A stretch of DNA of 64,000 nt from Streptococcus infantis SK970 (GTDB lineage: Bacteria; Bacillota; Bacilli; Lactobacillales; Streptococcaceae): positions 1-64,000 of the forward strand of contig AFUT01000004.1 of the NCBI GenBank assembly GCA_000223255.2, written 5' to 3'. Under the pieces are notes generated by a model. The model did not search any database. It was not told the DNA's origin and saw only the letters and a program-made list of their open reading frames with translations. Positions 42,316 to 52,773 of this stretch are shown piece after piece (within the stretch, counting starts at the first letter, position 1; each line of letters starts with the position of its first letter). The position numbers and the translations under genes were made by a program.

Positions 42316-43376
42316 ATGCTGATATTTCCACTGATGAATGATTTATCTCGTAAAATCATCCATATTGACATGGATGCTTTTTTTGCTGCGGTAGAAATTA
42401 GAGACAATCCTAAGCTTAAAGGGAAACCCGTTGTTATTGGTAGCGACCCAAGAAAAACAGGAGGTCGCGGAGTTGTTTCGACTTGTAGTTATGAAGCGAG
42501 AGCCTTTGGCATCCACTCAGCTATGAGTTCCAAAGAGGCCTATGAGCGTTGTCCGCAAGCCGTTTTCATTTCTGGAAACTACGAAAAATATACTGCTGTC
42601 GGTCAACAGATACGAGCTATTTTCAAACGATATACAGATAAAATTGAGCCTATGAGTATCGATGAAGCCTATCTAGACGTAACTGAAAACAAACTCGGTA
42701 TCAAATCTGCCGTTAAGATTGCTCGCTTAATTCAGCAGGATATTTGGCAAGAACTCCATCTGACCGCTTCTGCCGGTGTATCTTATAATAAGTTTTTAGC
42801 TAAAATGGCTAGTGACTATCAAAAACCTCGTGGTTTGACGGTTATTCTCCCTGAAGAAGCCGAAAACTTCCTCAAACAAATGGATATTGCTAAATTCCAC
42901 GGCGTTGGCAAGAAAACTGTTGAGAAATTGCATCAAATGGGTGTATTCACAGGAGCTGATCTCATAGAAATCTCTGAAATTACGCTTATTGATCGTTTTG
43001 GACGACTTGGATTTGACCTTTATCGAAAGGCTCGTGGGATTGATAATTCTCCCGTTAAATCTGACCGTATTCGTAAGTCTATTGGTAAAGAAAAACCTAT
43101 AGTAAGATTCTTAGTCTGGAAGGAGATATCAAAAAAGAGCTAACTCTGCTTTCGCAAAAAGTCGCTCTTAGTCTTCAAAAATATGAAAAAAGTGGTAAGA
43201 TTGTCATCTTAAAAATTCGCTACGCTGACTTTTCTACTTTGACTAAGCGAAAAACCCTAGATCAGCAAACACAAGATTCAGACCAAATCGCTCAATGCAT
43301 TATTCAACTCTACGAAACACTCAGTGATAAGGATAAAGGCGTCCGTTTATTGGGAGTCACAGTGACTGGATTTTAA
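42316..43376 (+). pseudogene. dinB: DNA polymerase IV (Y-family), frameshifted
   Basis: The ATG at 42316 follows AAAGG. Catalytic motifs are intact: [13 protein letters not shown] and S-I-D-E-A-Y-L-D, then the thumb HhH (G-V-G-K-K-T-V). After S-I-G-K-E-K the frame is lost at the five-A run 43091-43095; one added A restores T-Y-S-K-I-L-S-L-E and the little-finger domain to G-V-T-V-T-G-F and TAA at 43376, giving 353 residues, the pneumococcal length. As read, the protein stops at 43143 with 275 residues and lacks the little finger needed for clamp and DNA contacts. Confidence 0.87.
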
Positions 43377-43378
43377 AA

Positions 43379-43408
43379 ACCTTGAAGGAAACTTCCCTCA
43401 AGGTTTTT
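43379..43408. terminator. Terminator between dinB and uppP
   Basis: AACCTTGA / TCAAGGTT stem with inner GGAA/TTCC pairing, followed by TTTTTTC on the plus strand; the two genes are convergent. Confidence 0.85.
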
Positions 43409-43410
43409 TC

Positions 43411-44255
43411 TTATACAAATAATCGAACAAAGCTATAAAGTAACAAGACACTACCAAGGACAATACGGTATTTACCGAAAACTGTGAAGTCGTGTTTTTT
43501 AACATAGCTGGTCAAGAAACGAATGGCAACCATGCTGACTGCAAAAGCGACTACCATGGCTACTAAGAGCAAGAAAAATTGACCAAAACTCAAAACTTCT
43601 CCTGCCTTGATGAATTTAAAAATCTTCAAGGCACTAGCTCCAAACATAACAGGAATTCCTAGATAGAAGGTGAATTCTGTCACCACTGAACGACTGGTTC
43701 CGTTTAACAAACCACCGACGATAGTCGCACCTGAACGGCTAGTTCCTGGTAAAAGGGCCAAGACTTGGAAAAGTCCGATATAGAGGGCTGTTTTATAAGG
43801 CAACTTATCTAGCTCAGTTACTGTTGGCTCAATTGCTTGTGCTTTGTTACGTTTTTCAAGATATATGAAAGCAACCCCATAAACAATCAACATGATGGCT
43901 ACTGAAACTTTGTTATAGAAATGGAGTTCAAACCAATCATCAAATTTAAAGACTAAGAGAAGAGGAAGAGTCGCCACAAAAACTTTGGACCATAATTGCC
44001 AAGTTCTACGAACTTGAACTTTATCCTTGCCTGGTTTAAAGGGATTAAGCTTGTTAAAGTAGATAACCATAACGGCTAAGATAGCACCCAGTTGAATGAC
44101 GACATTAAACATAGACATAAAAGTTTCATTTTGATCTTTAAACTGGATAAACTCTTGTGCTAAAATCAAGTGGCCAGTACTTGAAATCGGCAGCCACTCC
44201 GTGATTCCTTCAACAATTCCAAAAAAGATAGCTTTTAAAATTTCAAAAAATACAT
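43411..44255 (-). pseudogene. uppP: Undecaprenyl-diphosphatase UppP (BacA), frameshifted at the N-terminus
   Basis: The natural start is the ATG at 44255 with AAAGGAGT upstream. One base is missing from the six-A run 44245-44250; adding it gives M-Y-F-F-E-I-L-K and the conserved [17 protein letters not shown] catalytic motif, in frame with the rest. The repaired length is 281 residues with about eight spans and the second motif [10 protein letters not shown]. As read, only 252 residues starting after the first catalytic motif could be translated, which would be inactive. UppP recycles the undecaprenyl carrier for wall synthesis; loss gives bacitracin sensitivity. Confidence 0.87.
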
Positions 44256-44317
44256 AGATTACTCCTTTTTTCTATCCTCCATTATATCACACTTTTAAAG
44301 GATGTGTTTAGTTTTCT

Positions 44318-46213
44318 TTAGAAAGCACCGACACTTCCACCGCCACCACCGCCTGAGAAACCTCCCCCAGAGCTACCGCTTCCGGATGATACAGAAAAAG
44401 TACTTGCTGTATTTGCGACTGAGGTGTACAAATTGATTTGAGTAGCAGATGTGTGAAATTGTTTATCCCACCCACAAGATACATAAAGATTCATAGCAGC
44501 ATTTTCAAGTTGAATATTGTGAAGTTTCATGATTTTATTCACCTTCTTAGCGTATCCATAGAGAGTCGCATAGACCAAAAGGCGATTCCAAACAACAATG
44601 CTCTCTAGTTCAGCCTTATCTAAATGTGCAATATCCCGAAGCATATTTTCAAAACTTGTCCAGAGATAAACAACTTCTGCCCCTTCTTCATTTAAGACTC
44701 CATCACGAGAAGGTCCTCTAGTTACAAAATGAATCAAAGCACTCGCTAGTAAACCAATTAAACCTAATAAAAGTAAAGGAAGCGAGAAATAGCCATGAGT
44801 TCGAAAGCTATAGTAGAAAATGATCAGTCCGACAACACCTGTTACAGCCAAACAGACTTTCATTTTCTTCACAAGATTGTTTTCTTTATCCGTCAAAGGA
44901 CGATAGTAGCTCGGAATTCGTAAAATTTTCACCTTGTCTCGAACACAACTTTGCATGCGTTCAAGTCGTCTCTCGAAGGAACGCTTGAGGTGCATGCCGA
45001 ATTCTCGAATATGCTTCTCATCAGCTTCCTTAGCACCAAGGAACAAAGTCGAAGAAACTTGATATTCAGGGAAAAGGTCTGAAAGAGCCAATTCTTTATT
45101 TGTAGAAAGGGTCATCCGCAGACACTCCTTCTCAAAATTAGACAAACCTTTTTCACTATTAATTTTTATCCACGGTTCCTCTTCACCCTGAAAAATGGAT
45201 AAATGCCCGCGATCGACTAAGTCTAGCAAGGTTGCCTGGATTAGTTGTTCAAAGGTGAACTTACCAAACTTATGCTTATTTAGGGGACTAACTTCCTCTA
45301 AGGAGGTTGAATAAATTGCTTCTGCCAAAACCACTGGAGGTAAGTCCATTGGAGGTTCGTAGAGACGATGATTCTTTGGATATACTTTTTGGAGACTTAT
45401 CTGTTTACGAAATGCTCGATAATACATGATAGTAAGTAGCAATAAAGCTATAAAGAAAGTTGGAAAAATCCATTTTATCATGACGTTTGCCTGCACTTTA
45501 TTGGCTTTTATTTTTACTTCAATTCTTTTGAAGTTGCTTAATTTTTCTTTATTTAGACCCTGACTTGGAGCACTTGAGAAAGCCTCTCTCGGCCAATAAG
45601 CATGAAGTTCAATCTGACGTTTTTTAGGAAGATCCTTCATCTTAACCCAGTAGATATCATTGACTTTTTCGATACTTCCCTCGTTGAGAAGTTTTCCAGT
45701 ATGGAAAAAGAGTTTCTCTGCAGGACTATCTGAAGTTACTCTAAATTCTAAATCTTTGATATCTCCAGAACTATCTGTCAGTGGTTGCCAATTTAGTTCA
45801 GCAATATCCTGATACAAGAAAAGAAGGTTTTTAAGTTGCCAAGTAACAGTCACACGAACAGTATCTCCTGCGTTTCCCGGATTAAAAATGGTGACCTTGT
45901 AGCCATCCTCTTCTTCCTTAGTATATGAAAGGACATCTTGAACAATCTGGCTATTTTTGGATACTAAGACAGTTGGTTCGTCATCAATTTCAAATCCCTT
46001 TGGCATTTTCCCTGCTTTTCCGAGTCCAATCAATTGACCATTAAAATCATCTTTAAAGTGGTAGGTGATTGTTTCTTTGAAAACCGCTGTATTATCTGCA
46101 TGAATATTCAAATCACCCTTATAGGATAGAATATCGAAGTCTACTGCAAAAACTAGACGAGGCACAAATAGCAAACAGGTAAATACCAGAGCAAGAAGCC
46201 ATCTCTTTTTCAT
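44318..46213 (-). CDS. DUF2207 domain membrane protein
   Basis: 631 residues from the ATG at 46213 (AAAGG nine bases upstream); the frame is open 44 codons further but without a start signal. A signal peptide (about 1-22) is followed by an extracellular DUF2207 beta domain (about 25-240), a membrane span near 260, a cytoplasmic region, two more spans near 465-515 and a C-terminal tail ending in a Gly/Ser-rich run that finishes S-V-G-A-F. This architecture is widespread in Firmicutes; function is unknown. Confidence 0.85.
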   Translation of the reverse strand: MKKRWLLALVFTCLLFVPRLVFAVDFDILSYKGDLNIHADNTAVFKETITYHFKDDFNGQLIGLGKAGKMPKGFEIDDEPTVLVSKNSQIVQDVLSYTKEEEDGYKVTIFNPGNAGDTVRVTVTWQLKNLLFLYQDIAELNWQPLTDSSGDIKDLEFRVTSDSPAEKLFFHTGKLLNEGSIEKVNDIYWVKMKDLPKKRQIELHAYWPREAFSSAPSQGLNKEKLSNFKRIEVKIKANKVQANVMIKWIFPTFFIALLLLTIMYYRAFRKQISLQKVYPKNHRLYEPPMDLPPVVLAEAIYSTSLEEVSPLNKHKFGKFTFEQLIQATLLDLVDRGHLSIFQGEEEPWIKINSEKGLSNFEKECLRMTLSTNKELALSDLFPEYQVSSTLFLGAKEADEKHIREFGMHLKRSFERRLERMQSCVRDKVKILRIPSYYRPLTDKENNLVKKMKVCLAVTGVVGLIIFYYSFRTHGYFSLPLLLLGLIGLLASALIHFVTRGPSRDGVLNEEGAEVVYLWTSFENMLRDIAHLDKAELESIVVWNRLLVYATLYGYAKKVNKIMKLHNIQLENAAMNLYVSCGWDKQFHTSATQINLYTSVANTASTFSVSSGSGSSGGGFSGGGGGGSVGAF

Positions 46214-46343
46214 TTTAGATACCTTTTCATATTTTTTCACTATTATATCATTTTTTGCAAGTAAAGGTTTACTTGTATTGAAAATCTCACCATTTTTAGA
46301 TACAATAGAGAGAGCCATTTTTAGACTAGAAATAGGAGAAAAC

Positions 46344-47908
46344 ATGAAAAATTATGCTTATCAATCCTTGCTAGCCTAGCCCTTACTCTAGGACTAGTTA
46401 GCCAGGTCCAAGCCGATGAATATTTACGCATCGGTATGGAAGCAGCTTACGCCCCCTTCAACTGGACACAAGACGATGACAGTAACGGTGCTGTCAAAAT
46501 CGATGGAACAAACCAATATGCTAACGGTTACGATGTTCAAATTGCAAAAAAAATCGCTAAAGATCTGGGGAAAGAACCACTCATTGTAAAAACAAAATGG
46601 GAAGGACTTGTTCCAGCTCTGACCTCTGGCAAAATCGATATGATTATTGCAGGTATGAGCCCAACCGCTGAACGTAAGCAAGAAATTGCCTTCTCAAGCA
46701 GTTACTATACCAGTGAACCAGTACTTTTAGTTAAAAAAGATTCTGCCTATGCAAATGCCAAAACACTAGATGATTTTAAAGATGCAAAAATCACTTCTCA
46801 ACAAGGTGTTTACCTTTATGACTTGATTTCTCAAATTCCAGGCGCTAAAAAAGAAACTGCCATGGGTGATTTCGCACAAATGCGTCAAGCTCTTGAAGCT
46901 GGTGTTATTGATGCCTATGTTTCTGAACGACCAGAGGCCTTAACTGCCGAGTCAGCGAACGCTAAGTTCAAAATGATTCAGCCTGAACCTGGTTTTAAAA
47001 CCGGTGAAGAAGATACTTCTATCGCTATCGGTCTTCGTAAAGATGACGAACGTATCAGCCAAATCAATGCTAGCATCGAAACCATCTCTAAAGATGAACA
47101 AGTTGCCCTAATGGATCGTATGATTAAAGAGCAACCTGTAGAAGCTACAACTACTGAAGAAAACAGCAGTAATTTCTTTAGCCAAGTTGCTAAAATTCTA
47201 AGTGAAAACTGGCAACAACTCTTGCGTGGTGCTGGCATTACCCTTCTTATTTCAATTATCGGTACTATCGTCGGTCTCGTTATTGGTCTTGCTATCGGTG
47301 TATTCCGAACTGCACCTCAATCTGAAAACCAATTTATCTACGTCATTCAAAATATAGTTGGTTGGATTCTCAATATCTATATTGAAATTTTCCGTGGAAC
47401 TCCTATGATTGTACAATCTATGGTTATCTACTATGGAACTGCCCAGGCTTTCGGAATCAACCTAGACCGTACTCTGGCTGCTATCTTTATCGTTTCTATC
47501 AATACCGGTGCCTACATGACCGAAATCGTTCGTGGTGGTATCCTGGCTGTTGACAAGGGACAATTTGAAGCGGCAACTGCACTTGGTATGACTCATAATC
47601 AAACCATGCGTAAGATTGTTTTGCCTCAAGTTGTTCGAAATATTCTACCAGCAACTGGTAATGAGTTCGTCATCAACATCAAGGATACTTCTGTATTGAA
47701 CGTTATCTCTGTTGTAGAACTTTACTTCTCAGGAAATACAGTGGCAACACAGACTTACCAGTACTTCCAAACCTTTACTATTATCGCAGTTATCTACTTT
47801 GTCCTCACCTTTACAGTAACGCGTATCCTACGCTATATCGAAAAACGGATGGATATGGATACCTACACGACAGGTGCTAACCAAATGCAAACGGAGGATT
47901 TGAAATAA
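46344..47908 (+). pseudogene. Glutamine-type ABC transporter, binding protein-permease fusion, frameshifted in the signal peptide
   Basis: The ATG at 46344 (AGGAG upstream) meets a stop after 11 codons. Adding one A to the run 46347-46351 gives M-K-K-L-C-L-S-I-L-A, a normal signal peptide ending V-Q-A, then a 521-residue protein as in pneumococcus. Residues about 25-250 are a family 3 binding domain (GMEAAYAPFNWTQ), and about 275-500 a permease with the E-A-A loop (E-A-A-T-A-L-G-M). As read, translation could start only at the internal ATG 46436, without export signal. The ATPase gene overlaps at its end. Confidence 0.87.
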
Positions 47909-48648
47909 TGAATCAACCCATTCTTGAAATCAAACACCTCAAAAAATCCTATGGACAAAACGAGGTTCTAAAAGATATCTCTCTCACTATCCATAAAGGA
48001 GAAGTTATTTCTATCATTGGAAGTTCCGGTAGTGGTAAATCAACCTTCCTACGTTCTATCAATCTTCTTGAAACACCAACCGAAGGTGAAATCCTTTACC
48101 ACGGTGAAAATGTCCTCGAAAAAGGCTATAACCTCACTCACTATCGCGAAAAACTAGGTATGGTCTTCCAGTCTTTCAACCTTTTTGAAAATCTCAATGT
48201 TCTCGAAAATACGATTGTGGCACAGACAACTGTTCTCAAGCGTGAACACTCAGAGGCAGAGAAAGTTGCTAAAGAGAATCTTGAAAAAGTTGGCATGGGA
48301 GAACGTTACTGGCAAGCTAAACCAAAGCAACTTTCTGGTGGTCAAAAACAACGTGTCGCTATTGCTCGCGCACTTTCTATGAACCCTGATGCTATTCTCT
48401 TTGACGAACCTACATCAGCCCTTGACCCTGAAATGGTCGGTGAAGTTCTCAAAATCATGCAAGATTTAGCTCAAGAAGGCTTGACCATGATCGTCGTAAC
48501 CCACGAAATGGAATTTGCTCGCGATGTATCACACCGTGTCATCTTTATGGATAAGGGTGTCATTGCAGAAGAAGGCAAACCAGAAGATCTATTTACAAAT
48601 CCTAAAGAAGAACGTACAAGAGAATTTTTACAACGCTATCTTGGATAA
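47908..48648 (+). CDS. glnQ: Amino acid ABC transporter ATP-binding protein (GlnQ type)
   Basis: 246 residues with Walker [10 protein letters not shown] (about 35-43), Q-loop, signature L-S-G-G-Q-K-Q-R, Walker B A-I-L-F-D-E-P and the H-loop V-T-H-E. Best matches the polar amino acid (glutamine/glutamate) uptake class. The start codon shares its A with the stop of the upstream fusion (TAATG), so the two are translationally coupled. Confidence 0.93.
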   Translation: MNQPILEIKHLKKSYGQNEVLKDISLTIHKGEVISIIGSSGSGKSTFLRSINLLETPTEGEILYHGENVLEKGYNLTHYREKLGMVFQSFNLFENLNVLENTIVAQTTVLKREHSEAEKVAKENLEKVGMGERYWQAKPKQLSGGQKQRVAIARALSMNPDAILFDEPTSALDPEMVGEVLKIMQDLAQEGLTMIVVTHEMEFARDVSHRVIFMDKGVIAEEGKPEDLFTNPKEERTREFLQRYLG

Positions 48649-48660
48649 TCGAAAAACTGT

Positions 48661-48705
48661 ACCCAAAAGTTAGAGAGTTTTATTCTAACATTTTGGGTTT
48701 TTCCA
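48661..48705 (+). terminator. Terminator of the glnPQ-type operon
   Basis: ACCCAAAAGTTAGA pairs with TCTAACATTTTGGGT (one mismatch and a bulge), followed by TTTTTCC. Confidence 0.8.
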
Positions 48706-49057
48706 TATATGATTGATTAGGTATCTGGTTTATCGTCTAACAGTATCAATCTAGTGTAAACTCCCGAGTACTCTGCCATTCCTTCCTAAAACTTAACTAT
48801 ATGACTAGATTGAATTTTCTTAATGGCTAGGAATCACGAGGTTATGCTATTCTATAGTTTTTTAAAACTAGAAACAGCCACATCCTTTCAGCATCATTTT
48901 TGAGGGATTCGAAAAGTCAGACTTGTAGAGTATTCGAGGGCAACGTATGAACAAGAATATCATAACATTATTCAGTAGTACTTTTGGAAGTGTTTTAAGG
49001 TGATAATAAGATACTTAAGTCACTTAAATAATTTGTATATGCATGGAGTTCGGATAA
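48706..49057. other. Intergenic stretch without recognisable feature
   Basis: About 350 bases between the ABC transporter operon and glmS. No open frame longer than about 50 codons with a ribosome binding site, no tRNA, no known repeat could be recognised. It may be decayed sequence. Confidence 0.5.
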
Positions 49058-49106
49058 ATGAAAAAGGATTTAGTTCTGTACGATACAGAACTAAATCCTT
49101 TTTCAT
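49058..49106. terminator. Long perfect inverted repeat / terminator downstream of glmS
   Basis: Two 23-base arms (49058-49080 and 49084-49106) are exact reverse complements with a 3-base loop; the arms begin ATGAAAAAGGATTTAG. It gives A and T runs on both sides and probably ends glmS transcription, though the stem is unusually long and perfect. Confidence 0.7.
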
Positions 49107-49144
49107 TATCTAACTTTTGTGACCAGTGCAAACTAGACTATTTG

Positions 49145-50953
49145 TTACTCTACTGTCACTGATTTAGCAAGGTTACGTGGTTTGTCCACATCGAGTCCAC
49201 GGTGGAGGGTTGCAAAGTAAGCAATCAATTGCGTTGGTACGACCATTGAGATTGGTGAGAGGTAAGGGTGTACAGTCGTAAGAACGATATCGTCTGTATC
49301 TTTGGCAACATTTTCTTCTGCGATAGTAAGGACCTTAGCGCCACGGGCTGCGACTTCTTGGATATTCCCACGAGTGTGGTTGGCAAGGACTGGGTCTGAC
49401 AAGAGGGCCAAAACAGGTGTTCCATCTTCAATCAAGGCAATGGTTCCGTGCTTGAGCTCCCCAGCCGCAAAACCTTCACACTGGATGTAAGAAATCTCTT
49501 TGAGTTTGAGACTGGCTTCCATGGCTACATAGTAATCTTGACCACGTCCGATATAAAAGGCGTTGCGTGTTGTTTCAAGAAGGTCACGAACCTTGGCATC
49601 AATCAATTCTTTCTCTGAAAGAGTTGATTCGATAGACTGGGCTACGATAGACAACTCATGAACCAGGTCAAAGGCTTTTGCTTTTTCATTGCCATTTGCT
49701 TCACCAACTGCTTTTGCGAGGAAGGCAAGGGCTGCGATTTGGGCTGTATAAGCCTTGGTTGAAGCAACGGCAATTTCAGGACCTGCATGAAGCAACATAG
49801 TATGGTTGGCTTCACGAGAAAGAGTTGACCCTGGCACGTTTGTAACTGTTAAGCTTGGGATTCCCATTTCATTGGCCTTCACCAAAACCTGACGGCTATC
49901 AGCTGTTTCACCAGATTGACTGATAAAGATGAAGAGTGGTTTCTGGCTGAGAAGTGGCATACCATATCCCCACTCAGATGAAATACCAAGTTCAACGGGT
50001 GTATCAGTCAATTCTTCCAACATCTTCTTAGAAGCAAATCCTGCATGGTAAGAAGTTCCAGCAGCAAGGATGTAGATGCGGTCAGCGTCTTGAACAGCTT
50101 TGATGATAGCTGGATCTACCACTACTTGGCCAGCCTCATCTGTGTAGGCTTGGATGAGCTTACGCATCACTGTTGGTTGCTCATCGATTTCCTTGAGCAT
50201 GTAGTAAGGATAAGTTCCCTTACCGATATCTGACAAGTCAAGCTCAGCTGTATAGCTAGCACGCTCACGGCTATTGCCATCATAGTCTTGCACTTCAACG
50301 CTATCAGCTTTTACGATAACCAACTCTTGGTCATGGATTTCCATGTATTGGTTGGTCTCACGAATCATGGCCATGGCGTCTGAGCAGACCATGTTATAGC
50401 CTTCTCCAAGACCAATCAAAAGTGGTGATTTGTTTTTTGCCACGTAGATGACATCTGGATTTTTAGAGTCGATCAAGGCAAAGGCATATGAACCACGAAT
50501 GATATGAAGAGCTTTTTTGAAGGCTTCAAGTACTGACAAGCCGTCTTCTTCCACAAATTTCCCAATCAAGTGGACGGCGATTTCTGTATCTGTTTGTCCT
50601 TTGAAGTGGTGACCTGTCAGGTATTCTTCTTTGATTTCGAGATAGTTTTCAATCACCCCATTGTGCACCAAGACAAAACGTCCTGTCTCAGAGCGATGTG
50701 GGTGAGCGTTATCTTCTGTTGGTTTTCCGTGAGTCGCCCAACGAGTATGTCCGATACCAGTTGTCCCCTCAACGTCAGCTGTCTTAGCAGACAATTCTGC
50801 GATACGACCAACTGCTTTCACCAAATGGCTTTCAGCACCACCTAGAACAAAAATTCCCGCAGAATCATAACCACGGTATTCGAGCTTTTCAAGCCCTTGA
50901 ATCAAAATATCAGTTGCATTTGTGTTTCCAACAACACCAACAATTCCACACAT
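49145..50953 (-). CDS. glmS: Glutamine-fructose-6-phosphate aminotransferase (isomerizing)
   Basis: 602 residues. It starts MCGIVG, where Cys2 is the nucleophile of the class II amidotransferase domain and fixes the start codon. Two SIS sugar-isomerase domains follow ([17 protein letters not shown]), and the C-terminus is the typical [13 protein letters not shown]. It makes glucosamine-6-phosphate for peptidoglycan. The leader is too short for the glmS ribozyme known in Bacillus, so control must be by another route. Confidence 0.97.
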   Translation of the reverse strand: MCGIVGVVGNTNATDILIQGLEKLEYRGYDSAGIFVLGGAESHLVKAVGRIAELSAKTADVEGTTGIGHTRWATHGKPTEDNAHPHRSETGRFVLVHNGVIENYLEIKEEYLTGHHFKGQTDTEIAVHLIGKFVEEDGLSVLEAFKKALHIIRGSYAFALIDSKNPDVIYVAKNKSPLLIGLGEGYNMVCSDAMAMIRETNQYMEIHDQELVIVKADSVEVQDYDGNSRERASYTAELDLSDIGKGTYPYYMLKEIDEQPTVMRKLIQAYTDEAGQVVVDPAIIKAVQDADRIYILAAGTSYHAGFASKKMLEELTDTPVELGISSEWGYGMPLLSQKPLFIFISQSGETADSRQVLVKANEMGIPSLTVTNVPGSTLSREANHTMLLHAGPEIAVASTKAYTAQIAALAFLAKAVGEANGNEKAKAFDLVHELSIVAQSIESTLSEKELIDAKVRDLLETTRNAFYIGRGQDYYVAMEASLKLKEISYIQCEGFAAGELKHGTIALIEDGTPVLALLSDPVLANHTRGNIQEVAARGAKVLTIAEENVAKDTDDIVLTTVHPYLSPISMVVPTQLIAYFATLHRGLDVDKPRNLAKSVTVE

Positions 50954-50989
50954 AGTATATACGACACAGATAGACTGTGTTTTCTCCTT
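50954..50989 (-). promoter_or_regulatory. Displaced ribosome binding site with hairpin before glmS
   Basis: The only good Shine-Dalgarno (AAGGAG) lies about 30 bases before the glmS ATG. Between them ACACAG and CTGTGT can form a short stem with a 5-base loop, which would bring the site closer to the start. Since Cys2 fixes the start, the wide spacing is real in this sequence. Confidence 0.5.
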
Positions 50990-51088
50990 AAAATTGGTAT
51001 AGTCTAATTCTCGCTTTGAAGAATCAGCAAAAACAGTATATACTTGTTTTTTTATCTTGTCAACAATAAAAATTGGTATAGCTCAATT
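50990..51088. repeat. Direct repeat pair flanking the glmS promoter
   Basis: AAAATTGGTATAG followed by TCTAATT at 50990-51009 and by CTCAATT at 51069-51088 (18 of 20 positions the same), 79 bases apart, on either side of the glmS promoter. Spacing and location suggest an operator pair, but this could be chance duplication. Confidence 0.4.
51036..51063 (-). promoter_or_regulatory. Promoter of glmS
   Basis: TTGACA (51063-51058), 16-base spacer and TATACT (51041-51036) on the minus strand, giving a leader of about 75 bases. Confidence 0.75.
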
Positions 51089-51223
51089 ACTTTTAAAGAG
51101 CAAACAAAAGACCATTCAAGAAATAGCTCTCGAATGGCTTAGAAATATAGCTAATCAACTTATATCCATGCCCTATCTAACACCAGACATCACAGTTTAT
51201 CTGTTCTCACTCCTCGCAGCCTA

Positions 51224-52024
51224 TTATTTATTAGGTCGGAAGGAATAGGTGCTTTCAAAAGTTTCCACTATCTCTACTAAATGATCATCCAAATAGGTCA
51301 TAGCTTGATCTCTGATCGGAGCAGGAATTCCATAGTAGGCTTCCGCAAGACCTCCACAGATAGCAGCGATAGTATCGCTATCTCCTCCGATGGAAATAGC
51401 GTTTCTGATAGCATCTTCAAAATCTTGCGATTCGAAAAAGGCTTGGAAGGCCTGAGGAACTGAACCTTGGCAAGTTACATCAAAGCTATAATCCTCACGG
51501 ATTTGGCCCAAGGTAAAGTCCATCGGATAGTAATTTTTATCGATGTAATCTTTGATTTCATGGCGACTAGAGCCAGTTCTAGCCAAGAAGATAGCTACTG
51601 CAACTGCTTCTGCACCTTTTAGTCCCTCAGGATGGTCATGGCTCACTTCTGTCACTGCTTGGGACAAAGCCTTCGCCTGCTCTATGCTATCTGCCGCAAA
51701 ACCGACAGGGCTGATTCTCATGGCGGATCCATTCCCATAACTCCCATAGGGTTGAGGATCATCTGAAAAGATCCAGTAGAAAAAATGACCGCCATAGCCA
51801 CAATTTGGATATTGTCTCCCTATCTCTTGCATGTATTTCACTGCATTTTTCGAGAGTTGGCTCCAGTCTTCCCTACTAGCCAATAAGGCTTTGGCAATCG
51901 CCAATGTCATGATACTATCGTCGGTCGGACAAGAATCCTGAGTGAACAAATCAAACTCTTTACTCTTATGATTGTTCGCCTCAAATCGAGAACCAATAAT
52001 ATCTCCAATAACTGCTCCTAGCAT
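51224..52024 (-). CDS. ADP-ribosylglycohydrolase family protein
   Basis: 266 residues from the ATG at 52024 (GAGGAGG upstream); an upstream ATG 33 codons earlier lacks support and adds non-homologous sequence. Metal-binding motifs are clear: G-A-V-I-G-D-I-I-G-S at the start, P-T-D-D-S-I-M-T, and I-G-G-D-S-D-T-I-A-A near the C-terminus. The fold removes ADP-ribose from proteins or other substrates (DraG/ARH type). It follows the SOS cassette on the same strand by 100 bases. Confidence 0.88.
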   Translation of the reverse strand: MLGAVIGDIIGSRFEANNHKSKEFDLFTQDSCPTDDSIMTLAIAKALLASREDWSQLSKNAVKYMQEIGRQYPNCGYGGHFFYWIFSDDPQPYGSYGNGSAMRISPVGFAADSIEQAKALSQAVTEVSHDHPEGLKGAEAVAVAIFLARTGSSRHEIKDYIDKNYYPMDFTLGQIREDYSFDVTCQGSVPQAFQAFFESQDFEDAIRNAISIGGDSDTIAAICGGLAEAYYGIPAPIRDQAMTYLDDHLVEIVETFESTYSFRPNK

Positions 52025-52124
52025 AAGCCACCTCCTCGAAGTTTTTCTCCTGTTCACAGGCAATACTTCATGAATTTCCTTCATTATACCATGTTTACTA
52101 ATGTTTCGGTATTTCCTATGCAAT

Positions 52125-52418
52125 CTACGGGCAGTTTTGTTTCAGTCCGAGATAGGTATAGGTTCGAGTACGAGGACAATCCTTCTTCATCTTCACCCTA
52201 AAATAAAACCGATGTTCTCTTCTGTCCTTGGCATTCTCCTTGTTTAAGACAAAGTAGTCCTTTTGGTTGATGGCCATGGTGCGTAGGATGTCGTCAATCA
52301 GAAAAGTCAGGGGTACATTCATGGCAGAGTATTTTTGGAAATCTTCTTCAAAGCGGATGTAATCATCTGAGAAGTAATCCATCTGTAGCTTGTTTTCATA
52401 TAGCTCTTTTCTAGTCAT
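52125..52418 (-). CDS. Small protein of the SOS cassette (DUF5960-like)
   Basis: 97 residues, charged and with many aromatic residues (L-Q-M-D-Y-F-S-D-D-Y-I-R-F-E-E-D-F-Q-K-Y), no membrane segment, no catalytic motif recognised. It overlaps the YolD-like gene by 8 bases and forms the end of the regulator-umuC-yolD-like run. Such a protein accompanies umuC in many streptococci; function unknown. Confidence 0.7.
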   Translation of the reverse strand: MTRKELYENKLQMDYFSDDYIRFEEDFQKYSAMNVPLTFLIDDILRTMAINQKDYFVLNKENAKDRREHRFYFRVKMKKDCPRTRTYTYLGLKQNCP

Positions 52419-52773
52419 AAACTTCCTCCTGACAAAGTTGGATTGCGAGAATGTCTTGGACTCCTATCAGTCTATAGCCCTCATCCGTTTTAACAGAGAC
52501 TTCTTGAGGAGATAATTCTCTTACTTCACCGATTATCGTGCTTTTATGATTTTTCTCCTTGACCACAAAAGAGCCTTTTAGTCGCCCAACGTATAGTTGT
52601 GAAAGTAGCAACAACTTCTCAACTGGATTCAAATCTGTCGATAAATCGACACGATTTTTTTCTGCACTGAGTGACGTCGTATGTTCTGACAGGAAAAAGC
52701 CCATCCACTTCTGCATACCTGGATCCTGATAGTCCCTTGCGGATTGAAAGGGCAAATAAGAGCGATCAATCAT
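52411..52773 (-). CDS. YolD-like protein
   Basis: 120 residues. The D-P-G-M-Q-K-W-M-G-F-F-L-S-E-H segment fits the RGMxKW signature of the YolD-like family, which is found next to UmuC-type polymerases in Firmicutes; the C-terminal half has the E-V-x-x-L-S-P-Q-E pattern. Start overlaps the umuC stop by 4 bases (ATGA). Function unknown; probably an accessory of error-prone repair. Confidence 0.72.
   Translation of the reverse strand: MIDRSYLPFQSARDYQDPGMQKWMGFFLSEHTTSLSAEKNRVDLSTDLNPVEKLLLLSQLYVGRLKGSFVVKEKNHKSTIIGEVRELSPQEVSVKTDEGYRLIGVQDILAIQLCQEEVYD

Noticed and set aside
50954..51060. glmS ribozyme
   Set aside because: The leader is about 75 bases and lacks the conserved ribozyme core; streptococci are not known to use it.
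51057..51248. Plus-strand 63-residue open frame with a hydrophobic C-terminus
   Set aside because: It starts at TTG inside the -35 of the glmS promoter, has no ribosome binding site, and its end overlaps the ADP-ribosylglycohydrolase gene.
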